A stretch of DNA of 64,000 bases, from contig NC_040018.1 of the NCBI RefSeq assembly GCF_000972845.2, forward strand, positions 2,957,632 through 3,021,631, read 5' to 3'. Below are positions 16,501 to 31,700 of the stretch, piece by piece. The notes beneath the pieces are model-generated. The model was not told the origin of the DNA, made no database searches, and saw only the letters and a program-made list of their open reading frames with translations. The first letter of the stretch is position 1; each line of letters begins with the position of its first letter. The translations under genes and the position numbers were made by a program. This stretch comes from Larimichthys crocea (taxonomy: Eukaryota > Chordata > Actinopteri > Sciaenidae).

Positions 16501-19500
16501 TACATGTTAATGTGCATATGTAAGCAGCAGCAGGTCTGCAGTGGTCCGGTCAGTCAGGTGGTCTGGTCACTGATTGACTCTGTGGTAGAGTCACAATCAT
16601 AATATAGTTGAGCAAAATAACTAATCATTTATGAAAATTTGCATTATCAACCGGTTGGAGATTCCTTTCGTTTATACTGTATGCCATTAAAACTTGCACT
16701 GTAAATGACCCTACATAAATAACTTAAGTATACACAGCACATATCCTAACATAAAATAAAGATATGTGAAATGTGATGTGTGACATTGTTTAACTTTTGT
16801 ACCATAAAATAACAATTTCTGAATCATTTTGATGCTACACTGACTTGTAATCAGGTAAATGTTGTCTGGTTTTCTGATGTCCTCCAGCTGCTGGACCTCA
16901 ACTCTGTGATGTACGGCATCTACTAATGAAACCACAGTGAACTGTAGCTACTGCTATCTAATGTTAGTTAGGCATGTTTCCTGGGCCGTAATCTCAAAGC
17001 ACAAATTCCTACATAATATTGCTTTAGGCCCGCTGGTGAACCGAGAAACAAAGAACCAGCGGTTAAAATAAACAGTAGGTTTATTCAAGGCAGCAACTAA
17101 CAATTATTACTTATTAATTTATTCATTACACAATATCACAGAGCGCATCTTCGTGTGTGACTTTAGAGCCATTTACAGTGTCATCTACAATTTGCTGGTT
17201 TTGTCTGTTAAAAAAAACTAAATATTTTTAGTTTACTATCACATAAGACAGGAATTAACAGGAAATTATCACATTTAAGAAGCTGTAAACTAAGATTACT
17301 TTCTTACTAGAATTTTTACTTGAAAATGACTTTAATGGTTATAAATTATAGTAGTAGTAATAGTATAGCAGTAGTAGCAGCAGCAGTGATTGAAGCACCA
17401 CACCCACTGCTTTCGCTTTCTTTGTCTGAGGTGATGAAGAGGTGTTTATGACCTTCGGTGTCAGTTTCTGGGCCGGCCTGTGTGCCAGGTGGTGCCAGCG
17501 GTAGTCCCTCCACTTGCTAGTAGTGTTGTCTGGGGGCAACCATATGGCTGTCTCGCCGGCTGTCACCCTAATATGTCTGCCATGCTCACACCTTGCCATT
17601 AGCCAAACCCACCACAGAGTTTAGTTTGTGGTGGGCTCATTTGACTGAATTTCAGCATCACAAAGAAGTGACTGCTTGCCTTTAAAGATCAAGTGGTACA
17701 ATCATTTTGTCATAAATAAAAAACAGCATCATCTACACATCCAAACTATTCAACACCAACATGACACAGGTCACCTTCTGTAAAAAAAAATAAAAATGTT
17801 TTTACTGTTCATTCTTTTCTCAACTGTCTAACAGAGAGTGTCGCTTAGGTTTGCTGATTTGATGTTTTGAACAGAGCATGAAACAGCAGCCGCCATCCAC
17901 CAGAAACTGTCATCTGTGCTGCTGCTGAATATGATAAAAGCCAGCCCTGAACTTGTGATCTCAGCAGAAACCAGAGGAAATGCTTGAGTGCAATACTCTG
18001 ACGAGGTGGAAATCGATCAACTTATGGTCTTTAGACGGGGTCATGGAAAGCGCAAAAAACAAAACAAAAACACTGCAATAAAATATGAGCTTCACTTTAA
18101 GAGTTATTAGTTGCTGTAGATGATAATGTTCAATAAATTAAGTATATGGTATTAAACATGAGTGAGTCCTGATAATAATTAAATGAACCACCCCTAGCAG
18201 TCTTTTGACTCATACGACTTTCTTCTTCATGACTGGACTGACTTGTTTCTTCGGTAAACTTATGTTGACACGTATCATTTGTATACCTTGTAGTCACACA
18301 TGCAACAAGCTAATAGGACCTTCTGTTTCTATCTATAAAATCAACCTTTTATCTACATCATTTCAGCGAGTGTTACTTTCATTTTGTGACGCTGTGAAGC
18401 TTTTCTTCATATTTAAAAGCTCAAATCAAAGAGAGTTTGAGAAAGAAAGAGCGCTGCCGTCACCGCCTTGAGTAAAAAAAAAGCCAAAGAGGAGTGAAGG
18501 TAGACATGAAATGAAAAACATATTTTCTTAAAGAAAGATTATATAAAGTGATGTTATGATCCCTTATCTTTTGTTATGTGTGTGAAAAGATGACAGTGAG
18601 TATTATGTTATATTGTGACTTTAGATACTTGTCTACAAATGTTATTCTACATGTTTATATGTCACTACTGCACTTGTTTTCTGACATTTGTGTCCAATCC
18701 TACTTCAATCCTTAATCTGCACAGCCTGTTTTTTATTTTATCTTAATAAACAGAATTGAATGAAGCCTTTTTAACACCTTGGCCAAGCACTACAGATGAT
18801 TTTTCCTATCTTGCCCCTTTGCAATACTATATGTCCTGTTTGCTTACAACTGTTGTCTGCTATATATGTTTTTAAAAAGATGTGTCCATTTTCACTCTTT
18901 ATACGACATGCCCTTTTGGGTATTTATTCATTTTTCACTGTTCTGTTTCTAACTAAATTCAACAGTAATACTGATAATATTGATAACACACACAGACAGT
19001 CGGTAATCTGTCTTTCTCCATGACTCATGGTGATATATGTTGAAATGCAGCGGAGGTCTCCCTGCTTCAGACAACAGAACTGCTCAGCTTCCTGAATACT
19101 TCTTCTGCCTGATAACAGCTTGACTCGACCCTGCTTGGCAGCCAAGAGCTTTTCAAGTACCTTGGCAGAGTCTGTCTTAAAGAGGCAAAGCACTTCACAG
19201 AACTACACACTGTCATCTACACAGTGGCGCAAGATGCAGACTACACGATAGACCTATGCAACAATAACACTCATATGTGTACTTGATTGTTCATATTAAA
19301 GATATACATAAAAAATCACCAACAATCAGCATACACAATTCATACAGTGATAGGCATGATAGCAACATTTAGAATAGTCTCTATATCAGACCTAATAAAT
19401 CCAATCCAGCAACAGCAGTAAAGCAGAATGTGAATTCTCTATAAGAAGAACATTGTGTCTTCCAGTAATAAGAAAAAGAATTTCACACTTTCCATTGCAA

Positions 19501-22500
19501 CAGTGCATTTTTATCTTGTTTATGGGCAATACGAGCATACTTTCATCTGATCTGATTGGCTGATGTACAACACTGGCTTTAAATTATGCCTTGAAGATTT
19601 CAGACTGGCATGCTCATGTGTCTGTGCCCAATTTGTGTGAAAACTGTTGGAGCTGAAACCACAGTAATGTGATAATGCTACAGAAAAGAATAATGGTCTA
19701 AACCCTTAACAAATGTAAAGTATAATACACCTTTGACTCTGTGTCTTTAACTCAAGTTGTGACTGTTAACATAATGTAAATGTTGACAGTGTGAAGTAAA
19801 GTAGGTAAATGATCTCGGGAGTCTCCAAAGAGCGCAAGACCAAGGTTAAACAAACAGTAAATGTGTGTGTGTTACAGTGCTAGTTACCTGGGATACAGGT
19901 ATAACAATGAAAGAGCCCCCGCCGGCACTCTCTGTGACGACTGCCACGAACTTCGAGTTGACGGCGCAGAAGTGGTTGTCATGGACGTTCTTGGTGATGG
20001 GGATACCGTCGAAGCAGTGCTCCCGGTTGGCCACTTTTCCGTAGACATTTCGAAACTTGGAGCTTCGGTAGGTTGGACGCCATGACATCTGAGGAAGATA
20101 AATAAATATGTGAATCAGAATATTCTGATATATTACTTTGTCTTCTTTACTGAGGCTGCAATTAACAAGTGTTTTCATTATTACTGAATTTGTAATGTCA
20201 GAAAATAGTTGGCCTTCCCAATCTTTCCCAGTCCAAGCTGACGTATTTCTCGTTTTGTCCAACAAGCAACCCAAAATCAAGAAACAAGCACTTATAATAT
20301 ATCCTTTAAAACATGAGCAGTACATACTTTTACTGAACAGAATCAGTAAATAATAACGTCTTCAAACTGGATTTGTCATCCAGAAAGAATACTTTGTACA
20401 ATCTATTTATCCTGGTTAAACTATGCTTAAGATGACACCCATGATTTTCCATCTGGCGTGTCCAATTTAGTAAATTAAGAACTAAACACAAGAACATAAA
20501 TTGCAATCCAATGTATAATTATCTTCATCCTTCAAGTATTATTTGAAACTTGACATGATTATGATTACATATAAAGAATTACTGAAGCCTAATTTTAAAT
20601 CCTTCATCTACCAAACCCACAGTTGCATGGTGGGCTGTCCCATCTGTGCAGACATGATAACACTCACACATGCAGTTGTGGGAAATAGTCCAAATTGGTC
20701 ATGGGTGTGAGGGTGAAAACCGGGTGAAAACCGTTTTGACACTATTTCATGTTGCCTGAGAGCCAATGAGTAATGTATCAAGATAGAGACGCAATAATAA
20801 AAGACGTTTCTTTCGAGCAATTAATCACAGGAAGGACAGTTAAACCAAACTGATTAATCTCTGTCACACACAACCGATTACAGTCAGTACATGTCCTGTT
20901 GTTTGTCACTTTATTTTGGTTCACATAGATCTTGTTCAACAGAGAAGGGGCCTTTGTTTGCAGCCACTGCACACAACAAAAGAGAAGTGGTTACGTTCGA
21001 CTCAAGACTCTCCTTTTGTTTGTCTCTCCACCACAAGAAGGCATTGACGGAGCTCTTGATTTTTTGGCACGAGCTGGCTCTGCGTAACGACTCAAAAGTT
21101 GACCCAGCCGCAGGAAGTGGACTTCAAATGCCCCTGGACCCATAAGGAGAGAAACTGGAGGAATTTCTCGCTGATGAACGTGACCACATTTTGAGAAATC
21201 TTCTGAAACCGGATGTCTTTATGAGTATGACGCTATTGATGGACCATATCAGTTCACAACAGGAACTGGGGCGCAGAGGATTTATGACTGTTCTCAGATC
21301 GGTAGCAGCAATGCCGGATGACATCAGGCAATCCTCTATTCAGCATTGTTCTTGGGATGTGGAGGGGAACTGGTGGGAGCGGTCTACACATGCAAATAGA
21401 AACATCCTCAGACCATGCTGCTGCCATTGTCTTTCCCTGTCCCTTTCCGTCTCAAACCAGACTGGAGAAATGGCATCCAGTAGGCTACAATAGTGTGGGT
21501 GATCACATTGCCCTCACATCAGCACTGAAATATGTCTGCACTGACCCCGCAGCATCATTACAGCATCATTACAGCGCATTAAGCTTAGTGTCAGAGCAGG
21601 ATTTTGAATTTTACATACTCTATTGGCAACCATTATCAGCAGAATATTCTATAATAGTATACACTTTAAATCTATTTAACTACATTTCTCTGACAGCTAG
21701 TTTCAGATTAAGATTCTACATAGAAAACATAAGCTGTGTTTATAAAATCTACTGTACTGTAACAGATTTAACTACCTGTAGTGGCTATTTGTCCACAACC
21801 AAAAATCAAACAAAGGCATAATATGAATGAAATGTGCACGGGCAAAAGAAATTCTTACAATACAAAAACAAGCAAGAGACAATACTGTCTACATCAAGGA
21901 ACAAACAGCCTACAAGCTAATGTCTTAGGATTAAAAGAATACATATAAAATAAATATAATAGTAAATGGACTGTATTTATGCAGCGCCTTTCTAGTCTTA
22001 AGACCACTCAAGGCACTGTTACACTTCATATCACATTCACACACTGACAGCATTGACTGCCATGCAAGGTGCCAGCTGCTCATCAGAAGGGAGATAATCA
22101 CATTCACACACACTGATACACAGTGTTCAGGAGCAATTTGGGGTTCAGTATCTTGCCCTTAATGTTAACTATTAAGTTTGATATTTAAACACATTATACT
22201 GATAACACTTCTGTACTTTTCTGTGCTTCATATTTAAGGTAACACTTTTACTTAGGAGACAACACAACATGAGAATGTCTTCTCTTGCCCTTTAGTTGTC
22301 AGTCGATAATGAAAATAACCATACAACCCACACGCACACGATTCCACTGTGAGCTGGTCATATGCAGCATATAAACATGTCAGCATCACCCCATTCAAAC
22401 CCAGATCGACTTCCCTGAAGTCATGTTTGTGTGAGCAGCATAATGGCAGCTTGTTAAAGAATTAATGTAGAACAGAAGAGCGGCAGAGAGTGGCCTGAGG

Positions 22501-22648
22501 GACGATTAGAGGAGAGGGAAAGACGAGACTCGCCTGCTTTGAGCTCTCTTTACAAGGATGCTCATTCATTGGTCACCGGGGTATGGCACAGAGAGGATGT
22601 CTGTGTGTGTTTGTGTCTTTCATATCTCACGAGGGTTTGCAGCATAAC

Positions 22649-22733
<85 letters not shown>

Positions 22734-25700
22734 CAGCACATAAAAAAAGACTTTGTATCAATAGATCACAAGACTCATGTGTTGTAAGTCATGCTTCTCT
22801 TTCGGGTCAAACAGTGTGAGGCCTTCTTAAGTTTGCAGACAGTTTTATGTTTAATATTTTCATTATTTATGCCCAGTTGGATGTAAGTAAACACCAGCTT
22901 CATATTTAATTTAATTACATATCTGCATGCCACACTAATCTCCTCATCAAAAATGTCACCTTACCTTATCGGCGTCCTTACAGTGACACTATAGTCACAG
23001 TGTTTCTGCGGCCTCCTCAGACCGCTAACATCCACCCTCCTTTCTAACTGAGTCGCCAGGATCTCCTCTCTTCCTTCCTTCCCCTTCAAATCCAAGCAGG
23101 CAGCTTGTGTCTGCTCTACCTCTTTCTCTCTCATGTTTTTCTCCCCCCTCCCCTTTAAACTTGCTCTTCTCCTCCTACTGATAGCTGGAGGGCTTAGCAC
23201 CCCCCACTTCCTCCTCTCACCCTTTTCTCTCCCGTCCTGCCACTCAGTCAGCTCACACACTCTCTACCACAGTTCACGCTTCGGCCCAGGCAGGAGAGCA
23301 GCGTGAGACTAGTAGCCATTCATGCTCTTTCCTTTCCCACCCACTGCTTGTTTGAAATCACAAGGTCATTCTGGCTGATTCCCAGCACCACCAGCAGTTC
23401 ATCACTCCCCACCATCCGGCCCCTCTTTTAATCTCTCATCTTTTTACTCTAATCCTTCCCTACACAGGTATGAAAGCTACCTAATACTTGTGAAGACAGG
23501 TGATGTCCAGAAGGAACGGGCCTAGTTAGTAACTGCAGCAGTGCCAAAGGCAAGATAATAAGATTTATAGAAATAATTAAACGCACTAAAGACTTTTTAA
23601 ACTTTTTTAGACAAAAAAATATAGAAGACCCTCCTGATAGGGAGTTGTACAGCCACTATAATAAGAAATTCAATATCTTGATCTTGTCTTTGAATCAATT
23701 TATGTTTTTAGTGTCAAATTATGCCTTGAGCACAATCTTTACGGTATGAAAGCAGGCAGATAACATTTTCCTGGAATTTAGTGGTATAAATTCAACTAGT
23801 AATCAATTGAAACCATAATAAAAAGTTAATTATTATGTGTATTTATACTGTAAAGGGTTTACATTTTGTATTTTGTTTCTACATTTTGCTTAATGTGAGA
23901 AGAAAAACTTAAGATTAAGACAATTTTAATCTAACTAATTTAACATGGCTGTTATCCTGTTATAAATTAACCACTACTACTCAGTCCTGCTCTCACAAAA
24001 TAGTTTTATGATTTACTTACAAATAAAGCCATACCAACAATGTATGAACAAGTTAACTTAATCTTTATAAATCAGCATAATGCCCCTCTGTGTCATCAGC
24101 TACTGTATTATATTTGTTCAAGCATTGGCACTTCAGGATCTGTATGTGACTTACGTTTGATTTATGCTCAATAAGTTCTTTGACCTACGTATTAATATCA
24201 TTATGTTACCATGGTCTGAATTATGTCAACAACGTGGAGGCAACACTTAAGATAGCTTAAATTAATTTGAGTCTAAGTGTTTGTTCCTATTTAGCTTGAT
24301 GACTCTATTAGGAACAATAATGACCAAGCCTCCTTGACAGGAATGTGATTTTTTCCGTAGTTCACAAAATAATACTAGGGAACTTGGAAGTGCTATAATT
24401 GTTTTTGGGGTTTTTTGCATCCAATTCAAATGAACAATTCAAGATTTAATGGAGTTGGAGATATATGTGTCTGTTCCTCACTGACTGAACCCTGAAGTCT
24501 CTTTGACTATCAGCCGTTTCTGAAATGACCCCTGGTCAGCTCGATACACAGAGGCAGGTGTTATAGTGAAAATTGCATCCCCTGATGATTGTCTGTGTGT
24601 TTGAAATGTAGGTGGAGCCCTGCAGGCTGGCTGTAAAGGAGGTTTGCCTTGGCCTTTTGACTTGGTGTGTGCGTGTGTGTCTGTATTTTGCTTTTATTAT
24701 GTGTTGTGCATGTGTGTCAGTTTAATGCCTGCGTCCATGTCTGTCCATGTGTTGTCTGTTTGCACCAGTATACATTTACTGTAGTGTTCGTGGCTGTAAG
24801 GCAGACCACTCCAGAGAGCGGAGAGTGTGTTTATTGGGGGTTTTTTTGTTACGTCTTGCTTCAAGGCACTGCTGCTGCTGCTGTTCTGTGCACACTCAAC
24901 CTTTTTAACTCTCTTTCCAATACCCTAAAAGCAGCAAATCTTTGTTTGTCGGTTAAAAACACCAAAATATACAACTAGTTGTTGCCACTTTTAAATTGTT
25001 ATTTGCAACATCGCTTGGCTGTCATCTCATCATCTCAGCTGCAGTCATACGACTACTTTCTTTTCTAACTTTTCGAACTACTGTACAGGCCTACAGCACA
25101 CAGTCAATGGCAGCATTCAGACTCATTATGAAGCATAAAAGACCATTCAAGCACCAGCAAATCAAATCAATGCCTTAAACTATTCCAGTCAAGATTTTCT
25201 CAATGTTACTGCCAAATAAGGAAGTAGGGCTCGCATTCAATAGATACAAAAGGGAAATCCACGGGGCGACAGAATGTCTTGTCACTCTCTTCCTCCTCTC
25301 CTTTGGCGCTGACACTGTACAGTCATTTACGATGACTTCCCATCTCCGTGAGGAATAAATATCACAAAAAAGAGCGATATCCTATTGCCGCTTTTGACCA
25401 AATTTTCTCGCAGCGTGAACTGGGATCTCTATTTCTCACTCGCACAGGAAGTGTCGCAGCTTGGCTGAAAGTGTTGGAATACTTTCTACACTGCTATGGC
25501 GATGCCTGATGGGACAACTGGGGTTATGAAAGGCTTTTGTGTGCTGCGAAGTTGGAGATTATTAGGGCACAAGTATTTGTATTTCAGTAGCTATCAGCTG
25601 GTCAGCATCATTGGTTGGTGTTAATCCTCTTCAGAACAGCTCTGCTGACCTTAACCATACAGATAAATCACAATCTTCTGCAGGTTTACAATGCTTTCTT

Positions 25701-28700
25701 GAAATTTGCAGTAATGACATGAGGGTGGATATAACCTTGTGGACACAAGCATTGCACCGGGATTTTAAGTAATAGGAGAAAACCAACCAATCTCTCTGTC
25801 AACAAGAGTGTAGTCTTCCCTTATGAAAGTAAACAATGATATCAGTGTATTTCTGATACAGTATTTTACCGATTATACAAGATAGAGTTTGTTTCCAACG
25901 CTCAAAAGGAAATGCCTTTGTTTAACACTATTTCTCATAATCTTTGTGGGTCTACATGTCACAACAAAAGAGTATGTGGTTGAGTCGAAGTGTCGCGGTA
26001 AGCTCTGACATGTTACTGCACGTCACTTTAATTTTATCTACCTCAAGTCTTTTCTATATATCGTGTACCTGTATTATATGTTTGTAATACTTGCAACACA
26101 AGAGTTTCCCTTCGGGGATCAATAAAGTACTCCATCTGTGTCTGTAATAACAGCAGGACAGTGAGGAACAAACACTGTAAAGTTTTTTAGATCGCAGAAA
26201 TTTCTTATGAAAATGATTTGGTGAATCTGAGTCACGATGATGTAAGTACTTGCTGTAGCTGTAGCTGTTTTCAGTGCCTCTTTGTTTAAATCTCGAAAGC
26301 TTCCATGGCTAATAGCAAGTGCTTGCGATTTGCTTTAGAGTATGGAAAGTCAACAAGATGCAAGACAGATGATACAAACGCTGAATGAGAGATTGCATTG
26401 AGCCACAATTGCTAGTGGAACACAAGCTAGCCTGTGAGACTTGACACCATGACTTCAGCTCTTTATAAGCAAAGTATTAGGCATTATTAAGTTAAAGCTG
26501 ACAGTTGGCAACAATGACAGACAGCTGTTTTAAGTCATAACAAAAGTACGAGCAGTGACTGAAGGAGAAATTGGCACCTCATCGCAAGGTGCACTCACAA
26601 ATTTCCATTTTGGCCATAAACTATAAACACATTTGCAGACCAAATCTTACTTCACATGAAATCAGAAATTGACACACAATACCCGATGCAGACAGAACAT
26701 GCTCTATTAACATCAGTGAAACAACAGCCATGCATGCAATGTTTGCTTACAGCGCCACATACACAGAAAAGTAAAAAAAAAAGAAAGAAAGAAAGAAAGT
26801 AAGGCACTGCCAACGCTGCAGGCAACAGCAGCTGCGAGCAAGTGGCAAATTGAATCAAATAAAAACAGAGGAGAATAAATTTAACACACCTGCTCCAACA
26901 GCCCAAAGTGAATCAGTCCAGCTGGATTTCTGTCGGATTTTCCAGATGGCTCGTTCAGGAATGTTGGAAAGGTAATCTTTTGTTTTGAGCCTGCATTAAT
27001 TTCAATCAGTTGAAAAGAGAGGTCACAGGAGCTCCTGGAATTTACTCAGTCTTTATTATCTGAGCCCATTAAATTCTTTTATATTATTTCTGGAGTTTAA
27101 CAAATTAAGAATATACACAAACATGTCAAAAAGGCGTAGTGTAATACATCACATTAAAGTAAAAAAGGGTGGTGGATCAAAACTACAGATTGCCCCTGCG
27201 GACATATACCCACATAGTGTTGCTTAAAGTCACAGTGAAGCACTACAGGTTTAATTTGTTTACTGTATGCTATGTAGGACAGTGTGTATCAATGAATGGA
27301 GATCCATATTATTGGTTTCCTTTGCAACTACTGACAACACACAGAGTTCTGGTCATTGTTACAAAATAAACCTGGTGATGCAGGACAGAATCACCCTGAA
27401 GGGCAATGACCCGCTTGTTGTACATTATCCTGCTTATTACATGCCTACTTACTAGAGTAATCAATAATTTGGCACAGAATATTAATTTAAAAGTGACTTT
27501 ATTGTGTCTGTTTTAGTCAGCCAGAGTCGGTAATAAGAGCTATGTCCAGAGCACTGGTCTGAAATAACAGAAATACCATAATTGAATAAGAATTGAGTAC
27601 ACAACAAAGATGTATAATTACTCTTTGGATGCTTGAATGTTGAGGCAATTAGTCCAGAGTCGCTGATGGGAGATTTATTTTTTATTTATTGCATTGCTTG
27701 AAAGTGCACTTTTGCACCATTTGTGACCACAGCACTCCGTCAGTGAGTCAGTCAGACATTCATGGTCTCCAGAGGACTACTTTTGAGGTTCAGATTGAAA
27801 TATTTTGACAACTCTCAGACCAATTGCTGGGAAATTCGGCAATCCAGACGTTCAAAGCTGTGTGGGGATAAACTGTTTAACGGCTGACAGGTGATCCTCT
27901 GACTTTTCCTCTAGCACCCCCAGCAGATCACAGTTTTCATTTATTCAGTGAACTATCTCAACATCTACACTAATTTTATAACTATGCTATATGTCTCCAT
28001 TTGTCATTATGTACTTGTTAGCATGCTGATTATGAGTTTGAAGCTCATATATTGTTCATATATTGTTTGGTGACGTGATAGCACAAAACAGGCACCATGA
28101 AGTTGTAAACATGAACATTTTAATATGGGGTCTTATGGACTTGTTCAGTAGGCACTTCTGTACTGGCTTCATTTCACATGCCGCTTGATCCAAACATTGC
28201 ACAAACAAAATAGACAGAGTTATATTATGGATTATTCTTTTTCAGTCTTTAAATAGGAGCCTGGTGAAACAGCAGTCAGTGCTGTATGAGTGTGTGTTCA
28301 TGATGATAGGGTATTACTCTGCGATAATGACAGGAGATGCACAAGCTCAGCTAATGGAAGCTCTTGGGCCTTAAGCCAGCCCCATTAAGCAGCGGTAATG
28401 GTGCAAAGAGTGCACTACGCAAGGACAGGAAAACCAGAATCCCAGCTGAAGGGCACTTATCGGTGCACAAGCACACAGAGGATGTGGGTGTCCCGGAATA
28501 CATCCATCGGCTCGTTGGATAAAAGGAATTTGTTCACAGCAGTGTTATCTTCCAGGTATTATACTTAAAATGGATATATTGTATAGTACAACAATTGTCT
28601 TAATTCTTCTTCATCCATCTAAATCATATAATATTTTACTTTCAACATTTTTTCATCTTGCACTCAGTCATCTTGCACTAAATTAATAATCTCCCCTGTG

Positions 28701-31700
28701 CTGGCCTTTCCTTTTCTCCCAGGGGATTCTGCCACATGCTTTTTGGAGCATAATGATGAGAGCTGTGCCTCACACCCCGAAAGACCGAGGGGGGCTGTAG
28801 ACTCAAGGTGGTGAAAAGTCCAGAGGAAAGATAAAGAAACAAAAGACGACATGTGACAAAAGAGGAACAGAGATAAGTGAACATAAGGGAAGTGGACACT
28901 GAGAGAATAAAGCGCTCAAGGTGAAAGAGAAGACAAGATAAGAAGAGAAAAGAGAGTAAGAAAGCACAGGGGGCGGCCGACAAAGAATGATGAAATATTT
29001 AAAGAAACAAAGAAAAAGAGCAGACAGAGAGGAGGAGCAGAAGAGGCTCTTACCAGACAGAGATTAACTCCCCCTCTGTCGAGACCACCTGCCTGCTCTG
29101 AAAGCACACAAACACACACCGAGCCAACTAAAACCAGATGAATATTCATATTTTCAGTGTCTACAAACTCACAACTGTAGCATCAAAATTATTAAAATAT
29201 CAACAGCCAAGAAGGATTTAAGCTTAATCTTTTTATGAATAACATGCTAATGCCAGTAAGTTGCTACATCCTCATACCTGTACACGATAATCAGAACAAA
29301 GGGAGAAAGGAGAACTCACTTCCATATAAAAGGTTACTTACTAAAGCTGATGTGATCATTTGATGGGTTGCAGTTTAAAGAGACAACTTAAACAGTTTCC
29401 ATTCTTTACGTGCTGGAGAAAAGATACTACATAAAGATGATATAAACTGTGTTTTCATAATTTCACTAAAGCAACACTAAAGAAAGTTGATTTATGATTC
29501 ATGATCTCATCAGTTCTGAAATGAAATCTCTTCAGCGTTGGTTCAAATTGAAAATGCCAAATGGCACTGAGCCCAAGATGCAGGACCTGGAGATGAAGGA
29601 GCACTTTCATCAGATTATTGAAATCCATCACTGAAGTAAGACCTCAGAAACAAGCTCTGTGGAATGATTAATCAGTCCGTGACTTATGATTTCAGATCTG
29701 TTAAAATATCGCATTTCAAAACTTCAAGGTGATTGCTGAAGGAGCTCGCTGACTTGGGGAGGTTGGCTCATCGGCCATTTCGCCAAGGCGACTGCCATGA
29801 AAATCACATCTAGTGAGTGAAGTATAAACAGGAGCTTTGTCCGATGCATGCTGCAGTACTTTAACCTCGATTATGTTCAGAAACTGTTGGTGGCTGTGCT
29901 GTATTTTTAGGAAATTGCATGCACACAGATCTACAGCAACACTCAGTGATCGAAATATTTTCTTAGTGCTTGTTATACTGTAAGGTAACCACACATTATG
30001 ATTAAGAAGACTTCTTTCTCAAGAAGTATACTGGTGTAAAATCCATTTAGTTGCTGCAGTTTCAGCATGGTATTGCATGCTGGCTGGTCATGATTTACTG
30101 GGACACTTGAATATAACAGAACCATGTTGTGGTACATGTGCCTTATCATGACAAATCTAATGTCTGCTGTGAAAAACTCTAACCCGACTGATAATTAGGC
30201 ATCCTAACAATGTTAAACACATTCTAAAAAGAAAAGAAAACCATGGAGTATAATGTAGAAAGCCCAAAGAGACTCTCTTCTCCTTTTCTCTAACAATTTA
30301 CTGGTTTAGTCATGTCTGATCTTTGAAAAAAATCTCATCGGATTTTCATACAAAGCATACAATATATTTATTGCTCCGCTTTTCACAAGTCTGGGAAAAG
30401 CTACTTGTTCATCCAAATTGGATGAGACACAACACTTTGAAGTTTAAAACCGCAGAGGCTCAATATGCCAGGAAATCCTGCTCGACTGTGTCATCGACCA
30501 GATGAACACTCTTTCTGTATCTCTACCTCCTCAATCTATCACTGTCTGCCTTGTTCTCTCTTGCCTCTTCCTCCTATGTCCTCTCACTACCTCCTTCTCT
30601 CACTCTGTCTCTCTTAGTAGGATTAGATGCATAGAAAGCGTGAAAAAGCAAACCTGGACAGAGAATGTAACCAAGCCAAGTGCCTGACTGTCTGCCTCGT
30701 CAAGGACTTGTCCCTTCCTGACAGTGACCATCTGAACCTTGGCAACAACCTTGGTAATTTGTGCTGCTGGAATACAGATTGTCTATCATTTGTCTGATAC
30801 TTCTTGGGAAAGACTTCTAAGAATATGATAAGTAGGAACATTAACATAAAGATCTGATGTTCAAAAACCCAGTTTCCAATAGTCATCGATAATTTACCTG
30901 AACGCAACAAAGATCAGCGAACAGAAAGTTTGTACAAAGAATTTGAAATAGTAACGTGCACCTATAGTTTATATTAAATATGAAGCAACTGTAGAAATAA
31001 CACAAAAATAAAGGAGCTGCTGTTGTTCTCCTGGAGGCTGCAAAGTTCTTTACATCACACAGTACAAAACTGTTAGAGTAATTGCTATTGTTAGTGCCTT
31101 AACAATGGAAAAAAAACTGTAAAGTTTGTTGTGAGAGTTACACTAACAGATTTGTTTGTGGTCCCCACCAAATCGTACATCAACCACCTATTAGATTATG
31201 AGATACAGCAGAGTATTCAGCATTGAAGGAACTCATCCTCTTGGGAGAATGAATGAGTAAATTTCATGGTCTATCTCAGGGGTGTCAAACAGCACACGGG
31301 TCAGGACAAGCCTGCCAAAGGTTCAATTTAGCCCACTGAAGAATGACTTTGGAAAGCATGAAAATTGCATTACTTACTTTTACCTTCCCTGTTCAAAATA
31401 TTGTCAATGTGCAGCTTCAGTACAGGATAATCTGTATCAGACTTACAGTAAAACAATATAGATGGAACCAAATTGCTAAAGCACTGCCAAACCTTTGATT
31501 CATAAGGTGATAACATAACTTTCTTCCTCAGTAATGCGTGGAAAAGAATCACAAATCCATATCAGGGAGTCACAAGAAACCTGACGACCTTGATCTTGAA
31601 TTTTCAGTTTCTTGTCAATCTGCCGAGTATTGTTGAGATGTTTTGCTCTGGACCAAAGTATTAGAGACACTAACTGACTGGCAGTAGGTGAAAAGCTATT

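Larger units (their letters stand above)
13875..19887 (-). other. coro2b: coro2b intron 2 (6.0 kb)
   Basis: No exon supported. It contains two related dispersed repeat copies, a LINE-tail-like fragment near 15845-15920, and a GC-richer island at about 17390-17630 after a TAG/CAG triplet run. No ORF in it resembles a known protein. Confidence 0.6.

Noticed and set aside
19846..20325. 159-codon minus-strand frame
   Set aside because: It contains coro2b exon 2 but extends into intron on both sides; the splice sites at 20088 and 19888 are clear.
22539..22819. Open frames with long Thr-His runs
   Set aside because: They are translations of the CA microsatellite.
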